A stretch of 64,000 nt of DNA from Acidimicrobiaceae bacterium. Lineage in GTDB: Bacteria > Actinomycetota > Acidimicrobiia > Acidimicrobiales > Aldehydirespiratoraceae. The position numbers and the translations under genes are program-made. Positions 29,301 through 35,383 of this stretch are shown here, piece by piece. The notes below the pieces were generated by a model. That model was not told where the DNA came from, did no database searches, and saw only the letters and a list, made by a program, of their open reading frames with translations. The first letter of the stretch is position 1, and each line of letters starts with the position of its first letter. The stretch is taken from contig JAPOUM010000022.1 in the NCBI GenBank assembly GCA_026708645.1, positions 62,001 through 126,000 on the forward strand, in the 5' to 3' direction.

Positions 29301-29439
29301 CCCACGCCAGCGCGTCGACGACATTGGATTTGCCGCTGCCGTTGGGGCCGACGACCACGGTGACGCCAGGTTCCAGACGGATCGAAGCGGGCTCCGCGAA
29401 GGACTTGAAACCCTTGATCGTCAGCAGCTTCAAATGCAT
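26305..29439 (-). CDS. smc: Chromosome segregation ATPase SMC
   Basis: A 1044-residue SMC. The N-terminal ATPase half has FKSFAEPASIRL and Walker A GPNGSGKSN; the C-terminal half has LSGGERTLAALAFLFAV and Walker B PFYVMDEVEAALDD. The hinge lies around residues 430-560 (GLLADLVTVEPGCEAAFAAA). Two long coiled-coil arms join them, with regular Ala/Glu/Arg heptads. It is about 130 residues shorter than typical bacterial SMC (about 1180), so the arms are shortened. It condenses and aligns sister chromosomes with ScpAB, whose genes are not in the window. Confidence 0.95.
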   Translation of the reverse strand: MHLKLLTIKGFKSFAEPASIRLEPGVTVVVGPNGSGKSNVVDALAWALGAQAPSAVRSARMDDVIFAGTANKPALGRAEVSVTIDNSDASLPLAASEVRITRCLFRNGESSYALNGSPCRLLDITELLSDAGVGRQQHMIVSQNQIDAVLNARPADRRGLVEEAAGILKFRKRRERAERRLFASDADLTRMSDLLRELRRRLNPLEKQAAAARRHSGLLAELTELRICLAGREITDMRDRLRDHKQRREAQAELQAELRAELERLGERVAADEQSLARHGIADHSERLAQLEGLRARAQGQGAVVAERLRSIERQRAAAAGQDLLAALQAEAGQCRRELATVMESLEASHAEKRRTADLRERLEAEHADFEARSPQATERSLRRSLLTAAQEALSEASSALNEAVEARAKADGELRHWTARGEALAMALEEAATEAPAAADATEGAVGLLADLVTVEPGCEAAFAAAAGEAVGSVVVRDAAAARQLLDSLEAGDTGVAALVLDSGTDSAAGTDSTAAAVGGALPPLSEDPDLGLLRGRVRCDDREVERCLDLLLASTVLVDGDWRAAADVWCRRRDLVVVTPAGDRLSARGWRLGAHSTAGLRPALDEANQRIEDAEKACRQALEACETARSRQSLRSKQAEEAAAQLAEAESSVAAARAGLQQRSAEVAAAVAEHNVAEAGLQQHRRMLEARIHELDSRLRQHHDSRAETTARMVAWQRETAVLDTLKRVLEQRTSVLDDGLSRIRELNRRASQEVRVLAAGLDDLRRRYADAESRHEAVRQAENRRDVEEAELRTLLQGAVERLRDDHGLSPQQAAETLLPELSEGLDAAQRMAQLSNELEIMGPVNPLALSEYDELYERHELMKGQLEDIRAARRDLNKVIRLIDREIQATFSSAFVDVASNFEVLFDALFPGGEGRLSLSDPDDLLGSGIEISAKPSGKNVKRLSLLSGGERTLAALAFLFAVFRSRPAPFYVMDEVEAALDDVNLHRFLKLLEEFRNDAQLVIVTHQKRTMEAADCLQGVSMKPGGSSMVVSERVSDAA

Positions 29440-29561
29440 GGCTGCGACGCTAGTTCGGCTTGCCGGCCCGACCGACGCTTTCGCCCGGCACCGGTGCGGG
29501 TGCTGTCGGTGCGGTTGCTGTCGGATGTCTGCGGGACTGATCGAACTCCGCTGCAGTCGTG

Positions 29562-30449
29562 TCAGACCTGAGTGTCACAGTAGTAGGTCCACTGGCCGCG
29601 GAACTTGGTGCGCTTGATGGGCGTCCTCGACCTTTCGCTCAGCTCGCCCTGCCTGCCCCAGACTTTGAGATGGCTCGCGTAGTTGCCCGGCTCGCCGGAG
29701 AGATCGTAGAACGGGCGCTCGGGCACTGAAGTCCCGCGATACTTCATGGCGTCGTGGATTGTGCCCACAAGAGCCCGATGGAGTCGTCGGATCTCCTGCG
29801 TGGACAGCGAGTTCGCTTTCCGGTCGAAGCGCAGGCCCGCCTCGAAGAGGATCTCGTCAGCGTAGATGTTGCCGATGCCGACCACGAAACGGTCGTCGGT
29901 GAGCAGGGTCTTGAGCTGTGTGTCCTGGCTCAGCAGCAGCCTGCCCATCTCGGTCCAAGATATGGGCGGCGCCGCCGCTGCCGCCGCCGGGTCGAGGCCG
30001 TATCCGGCCGCCTCCGGGAAAGTGGCGGCGAAGTCGTCGTTCGGCACCACGAACAGCTGCCCGGTGCCTTCAGGGTCCACGAAACGCAGCTGCCCGTACT
30101 GGGTGAACGAGATGACCACCTCGGTGCCCGGCTCGATGGGGTGCTTGTTGGCGTTGCGGCGAGGCGACCCGGACGAGCCCAGCGACATCACCAGCAGCAG
30201 CCCGTTGTTGAGCTCGATCACCAGATTGAGGCCGACCCGGCGGACGTCCACCAGCTTCGCCGCCTCGAGCTGGGATGTGAAAGATTTGCGATTGTGGTAG
30301 CGGCGCAGGCATTTCATGCTCGCCGCCTCGGCGGCTTTGATCTTGCGACCGACGACCTCGCGCTCGAGTTCGCGCCGGATCGTCTCGACTTCGGGCAGTT
30401 CGAAAGGCGGGCGGTTGACGCTGGTGGGCTTGGAGCGTGCCGCGTTCAT
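29562..30449 (-). CDS. Formamidopyrimidine-DNA glycosylase (MutM/Fpg) family protein, catalytic residues missing
   Basis: A 295-residue Fpg-fold protein with ELPEVETIRREL, the core QTQYGQLRFVD-like segment (FTQYGQLRFVDPEG), GIGNIYADEILFEAGL and the C-terminal finger region. Three departures are visible. The catalytic N-terminal proline (mature P-ELPEV) is replaced by Phe16 behind a 15-residue extension. The beta-hairpin lysine of RRGKYLL reads RRVGLNL. In the zinc finger only one Cys (C291) of four remains; the first pair reads SERS. It starts at ATG 30449, overlapping rnc by four bases, where actinobacteria keep fpg. It may be a non-catalytic DNA-binding derivative. Confidence 0.85.
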   Translation of the reverse strand: MNAARSKPTSVNRPPFELPEVETIRRELEREVVGRKIKAAEAASMKCLRRYHNRKSFTSQLEAAKLVDVRRVGLNLVIELNNGLLLVMSLGSSGSPRRNANKHPIEPGTEVVISFTQYGQLRFVDPEGTGQLFVVPNDDFAATFPEAAGYGLDPAAAAAAPPISWTEMGRLLLSQDTQLKTLLTDDRFVVGIGNIYADEILFEAGLRFDRKANSLSTQEIRRLHRALVGTIHDAMKYRGTSVPERPFYDLSGEPGNYASHLKVWGRQGELSERSRTPIKRTKFRGQWTYYCDTQV

Positions 30450-31177
30450 GATCGAACCTGCTCGACGAGCGCCTTGTATGCGACCTCCGCGGCCCGCTGT
30501 TCGGCGTCCTTCTTGGTGCTGCCCCGGCCGATTCCTGTGGCCGCCGCCGCGCTGACGGTCGCCTCGAACAGCTTGCAGTGGGCTGGTCCGCTTTCGGTCG
30601 TGTCGTAGACCGGCGGCGCGGACCCCAGACGCGCGGCCAGCTCTTGGAGCCTGGTCTTGAAGTCGCCGTGCCCCGGCGCCCGTGCCGCGTCCTCGATTCG
30701 CGGGCCGAGCATTCGGCTCACGACTGCCTGAGCGGCCTCGAAACCCCCGTCGAGGAACACTGCTCCGATCACCGCTTCCACGGCGTCGGCCAAAAGCGAA
30801 GGCTTGTCGCCGCCGCCTGTTGCCAGTTCCCCGCGAGAGAGGCGCAGCTGCCCTCCCAGCCCGACCGATCTCGCCACATCGGCCAGAGTCGCTGCGTTGA
30901 CCAGGGCAGCGCTGGTCTTGGTCAGATCGCCTTCGCTGCACTGGTGGTCTTGCGTGTAGATCCGCTGAGCCACCGACAAGCCCAAGACGGCGTCACCGAG
31001 AAACTCGAGCCTCTCATTCGAGCGAGCCCCCTCGTGCTCGGCGCACCACGAGCGATGAGTCAAGGCCAGCTCCAGAAGTCCGCCGTCGTCGAAGCGGTAA
31101 CCGATCCGCTCCATCAGCGCAGCGTCGCCCGCCGAGTAATCAGAATCGGGTTCCGGACTCCCGGCCAGCTTCTGCAA
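30446..31177 (-). CDS. rnc: Ribonuclease III
   Basis: A 243-residue RNase III. The catalytic domain has ERLEFLGDAVLGLSV and the second acidic cluster LADAVEAVIGAVFLDGG; the C-terminal double-stranded RNA-binding domain has GIGRGSTKKDAEQRAAEVAYKAL. It processes rRNA precursors and structured mRNAs. The frame starts with TTG at 31177; an ATG at 31114 would remove 21 residues of non-conserved sequence and is a possible alternative. It lies 50 bp after acpP and overlaps the mutM-like gene. Confidence 0.95.
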   Translation of the reverse strand: MQKLAGSPEPDSDYSAGDAALMERIGYRFDDGGLLELALTHRSWCAEHEGARSNERLEFLGDAVLGLSVAQRIYTQDHQCSEGDLTKTSAALVNAATLADVARSVGLGGQLRLSRGELATGGGDKPSLLADAVEAVIGAVFLDGGFEAAQAVVSRMLGPRIEDAARAPGHGDFKTRLQELAARLGSAPPVYDTTESGPAHCKLFEATVSAAAATGIGRGSTKKDAEQRAAEVAYKALVEQVRS

Positions 31178-31227
31178 CTGCTCTTCTGCCGTGCTTCTTC
31201 GACTGCTTATGCCTTATGCCCGGATGC

Positions 31228-31518
31228 TCAACCGAGTTTCGCCACGACGTAGTCGACCGCGTCGCGCACGGAACGCAGATCTTCCAGATCCTCGTCCTCG
31301 ATGCGAAAACCGACGGCGCGCTCAGCCAGGTCCTCTTCGATCCCCTCCACCAGTTCGATCAAGGCCAGCGAGTCGGCGTCGAGATCGTCTGCGAAGGAGG
31401 CGCCCTCGGCGATGTCGGAAGGGTCGATCTCAAGGATGTCGGCGAGGCGGTCCTTTACCAGCGCCAGCACCTCTTCACGCCCCAAGGGCGCCTGCTCTAC
31501 ATGGGTCTCTGCGGGCAT
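31228..31518 (-). CDS. acpP: Acyl carrier protein
   Basis: A 96-residue ACP with the phosphopantetheine attachment site DDLDADSLALIELVEGIEED (Ser in DSL). It carries growing acyl chains in fatty acid synthesis and hands them to PlsX. ATG at 31518 is chosen because GGAGGTG (31522-31528) lies directly upstream. It is longer than the 77-residue E. coli protein at both ends. It sits between plsX and rnc, a widespread bacterial arrangement. Confidence 0.93.
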   Translation of the reverse strand: MPAETHVEQAPLGREEVLALVKDRLADILEIDPSDIAEGASFADDLDADSLALIELVEGIEEDLAERAVGFRIEDEDLEDLRSVRDAVDYVVAKLG

Positions 31519-31653
31519 TCGCACCTCCGGGCGGCGCTGGCGGCCTCAACGCTGCTGAGTAGACGACTAGACGACGGGCGCACCACGATACCTTCTGGCT
31601 CACCGGCTGCGCCTGAGGCCATGACGAGCGGCCCGAACGGACAGGCCTGGTAG

Positions 31654-32640
31654 CTAGCTGCGGGCGGTGGCGGCGATGTGTCCCACCATGCCCGCGTTGA
31701 CCATCTCGCGGGCGACCCGCACCGCGTTCATCACTGCGGCGGCACGGCTGGCGCCGTGAGAAATGACGCAGACGCCCCTCACCCCCAGCAGCAGCGCGCC
31801 GCCCACGCTGTCGGGGTGGATCTCCTGAGCCATCGAGTCGAGCGCCGGGGCGAGCATCTCACCGGCTCTGCGGGAAGTGTCGTCCGTGTCGATCGCCACC
31901 AGCATGCGGCCGAACAGCGCCCGCAGCGCCCCTTCCAGCGCTTTGAGGGTCACATTCCCGGTGAAACCGTCGGTCACCACCACATCGACTTCGGAGGTCA
32001 TGATGTCGCGACCTTCCACGTTGCCGATCCATTCTGCGGCGACGTCGTCGGCCCAGCGGCCGTCGGACAGCCTCTTGAAGGCGCTCTTGGCCAAGTCGTT
32101 GCCTTTGCCGGCTTCCTCGCCTATCGACAGCAGCCCCACACGCGGCTTCTCGATACCGAAACGGTCACGGGCGTAGACCGAGCCCATGCGAGCGAACTGC
32201 ACCAGCCACTCCGGGCGGCATTCGGCGTTGGCGCCCGAATCGAGCAGGGTGGTGGGGGCGCTGCCGGGAGTGGGGATGGGCGCCGCGATCGCGGGCCTGG
32301 TTATGCCTCGCACACGGCCCATGCGCAGCAGCGCCGCGCCCATCGCCGCGCCGGTGTTGCCGGCCGAGACCATCGCGGAAGCCCGCCCGTCGCGCACCGC
32401 TTCAGCCGCCCGTACCAGCGACGAGTCCTTCATGGCTCGCACGCTCGAGCCTGGCTCGGCGTCCATGGGTATCACTTCGGACGCCTCGATCACCTCCAGG
32501 CCGCCGGTGTCGCCCATCTCGTCGGGGCGGCCCACCAGCACCACCGGTATCCCCCACTCGTCGGCGGCGCGACGGGCGCCGACCACGATTTCTCCGGGAG
32601 CGCAATCGCCTCCCATGGCGTCAACAGCTACCGGCTCCAT
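31654..32640 (-). CDS. plsX: Phosphate acyltransferase PlsX
   Basis: A 328-residue enzyme that converts acyl-ACP to acyl-phosphate for phosphatidic acid synthesis. Family marks are VAVDAMGGDCAPGEIVVGA at the N-terminus, VSAGNTGAAMGAALLRMGR, and GNDLAKSAFKRL with FTGNVTLKALEG. ATG at 32640 (MEPVAVDAMGGD) is preferred to an ATG 12 codons upstream with no conserved sequence. It is co-directional with rpmF upstream and acpP downstream. Confidence 0.95.
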   Translation of the reverse strand: MEPVAVDAMGGDCAPGEIVVGARRAADEWGIPVVLVGRPDEMGDTGGLEVIEASEVIPMDAEPGSSVRAMKDSSLVRAAEAVRDGRASAMVSAGNTGAAMGAALLRMGRVRGITRPAIAAPIPTPGSAPTTLLDSGANAECRPEWLVQFARMGSVYARDRFGIEKPRVGLLSIGEEAGKGNDLAKSAFKRLSDGRWADDVAAEWIGNVEGRDIMTSEVDVVVTDGFTGNVTLKALEGALRALFGRMLVAIDTDDTSRRAGEMLAPALDSMAQEIHPDSVGGALLLGVRGVCVISHGASRAAAVMNAVRVAREMVNAGMVGHIAATARS

Positions 32641-32694
32641 GGTTGTTAGACCGGTCGACTCCGGCAAAGGTTCCAAACGGATTCCGAACGCGAT

Positions 32695-32740
32695 CTCGAC
32701 GCGTTCTCGACGCGTTCTCGCTCGGATTCTCGCTCGGATC
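32695..32740. repeat. Two adjacent short tandem duplications upstream of plsX
   Basis: CTCGACGCGTT occurs twice back to back (32695-32705, 32706-32716) and is followed by CTCGCTCGGATT (32717-32728) and CTCGCTCGGATC (32729-32740). They occupy the spacer between rpmF and plsX. Function unknown; they look like replication slippage products. Confidence 0.9.
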
Positions 32741-32780
32741 GGACCTCAGCCGAAACTTCTCGTCGCTAATTCAGTTCGAT

Positions 32781-32960
32781 CTAATCCAGGTCGATGACTT
32801 GACGGCCGCGATACAAACCGCATTCCATGCAGGCATGGTGCCGACGCTGGCGCGTCTTGCCGCATTCACAGAGGCTCAGGCTCGGCGGGCGGGCGCGCCA
32901 TGCCGAGGCGCGACGGCTGCGTCCTTTGGCTTTGGAGGTTTTCTTCTTGGGAACAGCCAT
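32781..32960 (-). CDS. rpmF: 50S ribosomal protein L32
   Basis: A 59-residue L32: MAVPKKKTSKAKGRSRRA at the N-terminus, and the zinc-ribbon cysteines in LCECGK and CMECGLYRGR, ending VIDLD. All four zinc cysteines are present, so this is the zinc-binding (C+) form. It follows the DUF177 gene, the usual partner of rpmF. Confidence 0.95.
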   Translation of the reverse strand: MAVPKKKTSKAKGRSRRASAWRARPPSLSLCECGKTRQRRHHACMECGLYRGRQVIDLD

Positions 32961-32967
32961 CTCGAAT

Positions 32968-33009
32968 CCTGGTCTCTTCAGCCTGATCTCTTCAGCTTGG
33001 TCTCTTCAG
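32968..33009 (-). repeat. Three tandem 14-bp repeats in the rpmF leader
   Basis: On the rpmF strand the unit is CTGAAGAGACCAGG, with one- or two-base variants, at 33009-32996, 32995-32982 and 32981-32968, ending seven bases before the rpmF ATG. Each copy holds a purine-rich GAAGAGA that resembles a ribosome-binding site. It may be a translational element or simple slippage expansion. Confidence 0.85.
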
Positions 33010-33087
33010 CGAGCGATCCTCGCGGGCGGCGCCTTCGCCGGCAAGCGAAATGCGACCATCCAGCATACCGGTGACGGCTTCTGCGGC

Positions 33088-33588
33088 CTACACGTCGGCC
33101 GCGTCGGCTTTCGGCGGCAGTTCCGCCGCGGGCCCGGTCGGGAATCGCTCGGGATCGGGCCCGGCACAGCCCGGCGAGCACAGCGGCGCCAGAGGCAGAG
33201 ACAACACAGCCGCCTGATGACTCGCCGGCGCCAGATCGATGCGCTGATCGCGGATCGGCCAAGTCTCCCCTTCCAGCGGCGACCACTCGAACACCTCCTC
33301 GAACGGCGCCTCCAGCAGCCCGCGGACCTCTTCGAGGCAGCGGCGGCATTCAGCCGCCCAAGTCCCCCTGACCCGCCCGACGGCCAGGTACGCGGCCGCC
33401 GCCTTTCGCAAGGTCGCCTCGACCTCGACCAAGCCGTCCAGCACTCGCGCGCCCGGCACTCCTGAGTCGGCCAACAGGCATCGGCGAGAGACCTCGATGC
33501 AGTCGACTGCGCCCGCCTCCAGACGCGCACAATCGACGATCAGGCGGCTGCTGGGCGGATCACCGCCGACAGGATCGCTTCCGGGCAT
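33088..33588 (-). CDS. DUF177 (YceD-family) protein
   Basis: A 166-residue protein of the YceD/DUF177 family, which precedes rpmF in most bacteria and is linked to 23S rRNA maturation in plants and bacteria. Recognisable parts are GRVRGTWAAECRRCLEEV, FEEVFEWSPLEG and the C-terminal LAPLCSPGCAG, a shortened form of the family's C...C motif. ATG at 33588 is chosen; the frame is open upstream but overlaps the next gene. Confidence 0.82.
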   Translation of the reverse strand: MPGSDPVGGDPPSSRLIVDCARLEAGAVDCIEVSRRCLLADSGVPGARVLDGLVEVEATLRKAAAAYLAVGRVRGTWAAECRRCLEEVRGLLEAPFEEVFEWSPLEGETWPIRDQRIDLAPASHQAAVLSLPLAPLCSPGCAGPDPERFPTGPAAELPPKADAADV

Positions 33589-33626
33589 TTCGCGCCAGCC
33601 TGCGAGGCTCGTTCGCCAGGAACGGC

Positions 33627-34238
33627 TCAGGAACCGCCCGCGCCCGGATTCGGACCGCTCAGATCCTGATCGAAAACGTCGTCTTCGGGCTCGGCGGGTC
33701 GAGGCGGCGGCGCGGGCCGCGGCATTCTCGTGTCCTGCAGCCGCTGCCGTCCGGCCGCGACCGCTGCGACGGTCTTCTGAAGCGTCGCCTCGAAAGCCGC
33801 CAGGCGCTGATCGCACCAGTCCTCGGTCTCGAGCTTCATCTTCTCGGCCTGCGCCTCTGCTTCGTCGACCATTCGTCTGGCGCGCAGCTCGGCGGCCTTG
33901 ACCACCTCGCTGCGCTGCACCATCTGCTCGGCCCGGGCCCGAGCCGCGGCAATGATGTCGTCTCCTTCTCTTTGGGCGCGCTGGCGCATGCTGTCGCGCT
34001 CCTTGAGCATCCACCGCGCCGCCCGCATCTCTTCGGGCAGCGCCGAGGACGCTCTCTGCAGCAGCCCTCTCAGCTCATCGCCGTTGATCATCACCGACGT
34101 CGAGAACGGCATCGGCCTGGAGCGCTCCAGAATGCGGATCGCCTGTGCTATCAGCTGCTCCACCGTGAATTGGCGAGTGCCTTGCGATCTCTCGGGAGAC
34201 GACGACATTGGAGCATTCGAACTCATGGTTCCCGCCAT
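33627..34238 (-). CDS. SepIVA/DivIVA-like coiled-coil protein
   Basis: A 203-residue protein. Residues about 20-60 (FTVEQLIAQAIRILERSRPMP) are followed by a long charged coiled coil (about 70-165) and a Pro-rich acidic tail. In mycobacteria the gene at the same place (next to DUF177, rnc and fpg) is sepIVA, a septum-associated protein required for division. Homology is suggested by the synteny and the coiled-coil plan rather than by a sharp motif. Confidence 0.7.
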   Translation of the reverse strand: MAGTMSSNAPMSSSPERSQGTRQFTVEQLIAQAIRILERSRPMPFSTSVMINGDELRGLLQRASSALPEEMRAARWMLKERDSMRQRAQREGDDIIAAARARAEQMVQRSEVVKAAELRARRMVDEAEAQAEKMKLETEDWCDQRLAAFEATLQKTVAAVAAGRQRLQDTRMPRPAPPPRPAEPEDDVFDQDLSGPNPGAGGS

Positions 34239-34308
34239 ATCTGGAAACTCCTGAACACCGTCAAGCCTAGAGACCGAGCGGAGTTCTGTGACGGTCTGGC
34301 GGCTGGCT

Positions 34309-34794
34309 TCATTTTTGCTGCTCGAAACGTGACTCCAAGCGCTCGCGCACCGGCTCGGGCACCATCGACGAAACGTCGCCCCCGAAGCGCACGACTTCGC
34401 GGATCAGCTTGGACGCCACGAACGATCTCTTGCTGGCCGAGGGAATGAACACTGTCTGAACACCGGCCAATGCGTGGTTCATCTGCGCCATCTGCAGTTC
34501 GCTCTCGAAATCGGAGACCGCCCGCAAACCCTTGACAATGAAGTCGGCGCCCACGTCACGGGCCAGATTCACCACCAGGCTCGAGAACATCGCCACCGAG
34601 ACGTTGGGCAGATCAGCGCAGCACTCTTTGATCATCTGCTCGCGCTCGGCGAGGCTGAACAGTCCTTGGCCCTTCTGAGGGTTGCGCATGGCCGCCACGA
34701 CCACCTCGTCGAAGAGTTGCGCGCTCGTCACGATGATCTCGAGATGACCGTAGTGGATCGGGTCGAAAGATCCGGGATACAGCACACGGGTCAC
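34309..34794 (-). CDS. coaD: Phosphopantetheine adenylyltransferase
   Basis: A 161-residue nucleotidyltransferase for the fourth step of coenzyme A synthesis. YPGSFDPIHYGHLEII is the (H/T)xGH-type active site at the N-terminus, KGLRAVSDFESELQMAQMN is the central segment, and ASKRSFVASKLIREVVRFGG replaces the usual ISSSxVKE region. Length is exactly that of the family. Followed 49 bp upstream by rsmD on the same strand. Confidence 0.95.
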   Translation of the reverse strand: MTRVLYPGSFDPIHYGHLEIIVTSAQLFDEVVVAAMRNPQKGQGLFSLAEREQMIKECCADLPNVSVAMFSSLVVNLARDVGADFIVKGLRAVSDFESELQMAQMNHALAGVQTVFIPSASKRSFVASKLIREVVRFGGDVSSMVPEPVRERLESRFEQQK

Positions 34795-34843
34795 GGCTCG
34801 ACTCGCTCTCTTTCCACACGCTTTCGGGCTGGCTCGCCGCCGG

Positions 34844-35374
34844 TCATCGAGCGACCGTGGCGAACGTCACCACGGTAGTCCCGTGACGGCGTTGATGGTG
34901 GACGGCGAAGCGCGGGGCCACTTCGACCGGGCGATCGGACTCGGCCACCACCAGACGCGCGGGAACCTGCGACAGCAACTCGGGCCAAGCGTCGAAGCTG
35001 TACGGGGGATCTATCAGCGCCACGTCGAAAGAGCGCTGAGCCAGGCCTTCGAGGGCCGCCGAGGCGTCGGCGACGATCACAGTGGCCGCCTCGGTGAACC
35101 CCGTGACCGCCACGTTGCCGCGCAGCAGGTCGGCTGTGGCGGGATCGCGCTCGACGAAGACCGCGTGAGCGGCGCCGCGGCTGAGAGCCTCGATCCCCAA
35201 CGCCCCCGTGCCCGCGAAAAGGTCGAGCACCCGGGCGCCTTCGACGACGCCCATCGAGTAGAGCGAATTGAACACGGCCTGGCGCACCTTGCCGGGCGTG
35301 GGACGGGTGCCGGGACGGTCGGGCACAGCCAGCAGGCGCCCCTTGGCCGAGCCGGCCGACACGCGGACGCTCAC
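34844..35374 (-). CDS. rsmD: 16S rRNA (guanine-966-N2)-methyltransferase RsmD
   Basis: A 176-residue class I methyltransferase. RVSAGSAKGRLLAVP and RPTPGKVRQAVFN are the N-terminal family motifs; the SAM site is VLDLFAGTGALGIEALSRGA and the catalytic loop VALIDPPYSF. It methylates 16S rRNA in the 30S subunit. It follows recG by nine bases and precedes coaD. Confidence 0.95.
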   Translation of the reverse strand: MSVRVSAGSAKGRLLAVPDRPGTRPTPGKVRQAVFNSLYSMGVVEGARVLDLFAGTGALGIEALSRGAAHAVFVERDPATADLLRGNVAVTGFTEAATVIVADASAALEGLAQRSFDVALIDPPYSFDAWPELLSQVPARLVVAESDRPVEVAPRFAVHHQRRHGTTVVTFATVAR

Positions 35375-35383
35375 CGTCTAGAC

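Noticed and set aside
29562..30941. A 459-codon mutM reading with an extended N-terminus
   Set aside because: The extra 164 codons are the antisense-like third frame of rnc; ATG at 30449 with the ATGA overlap is the natural start.
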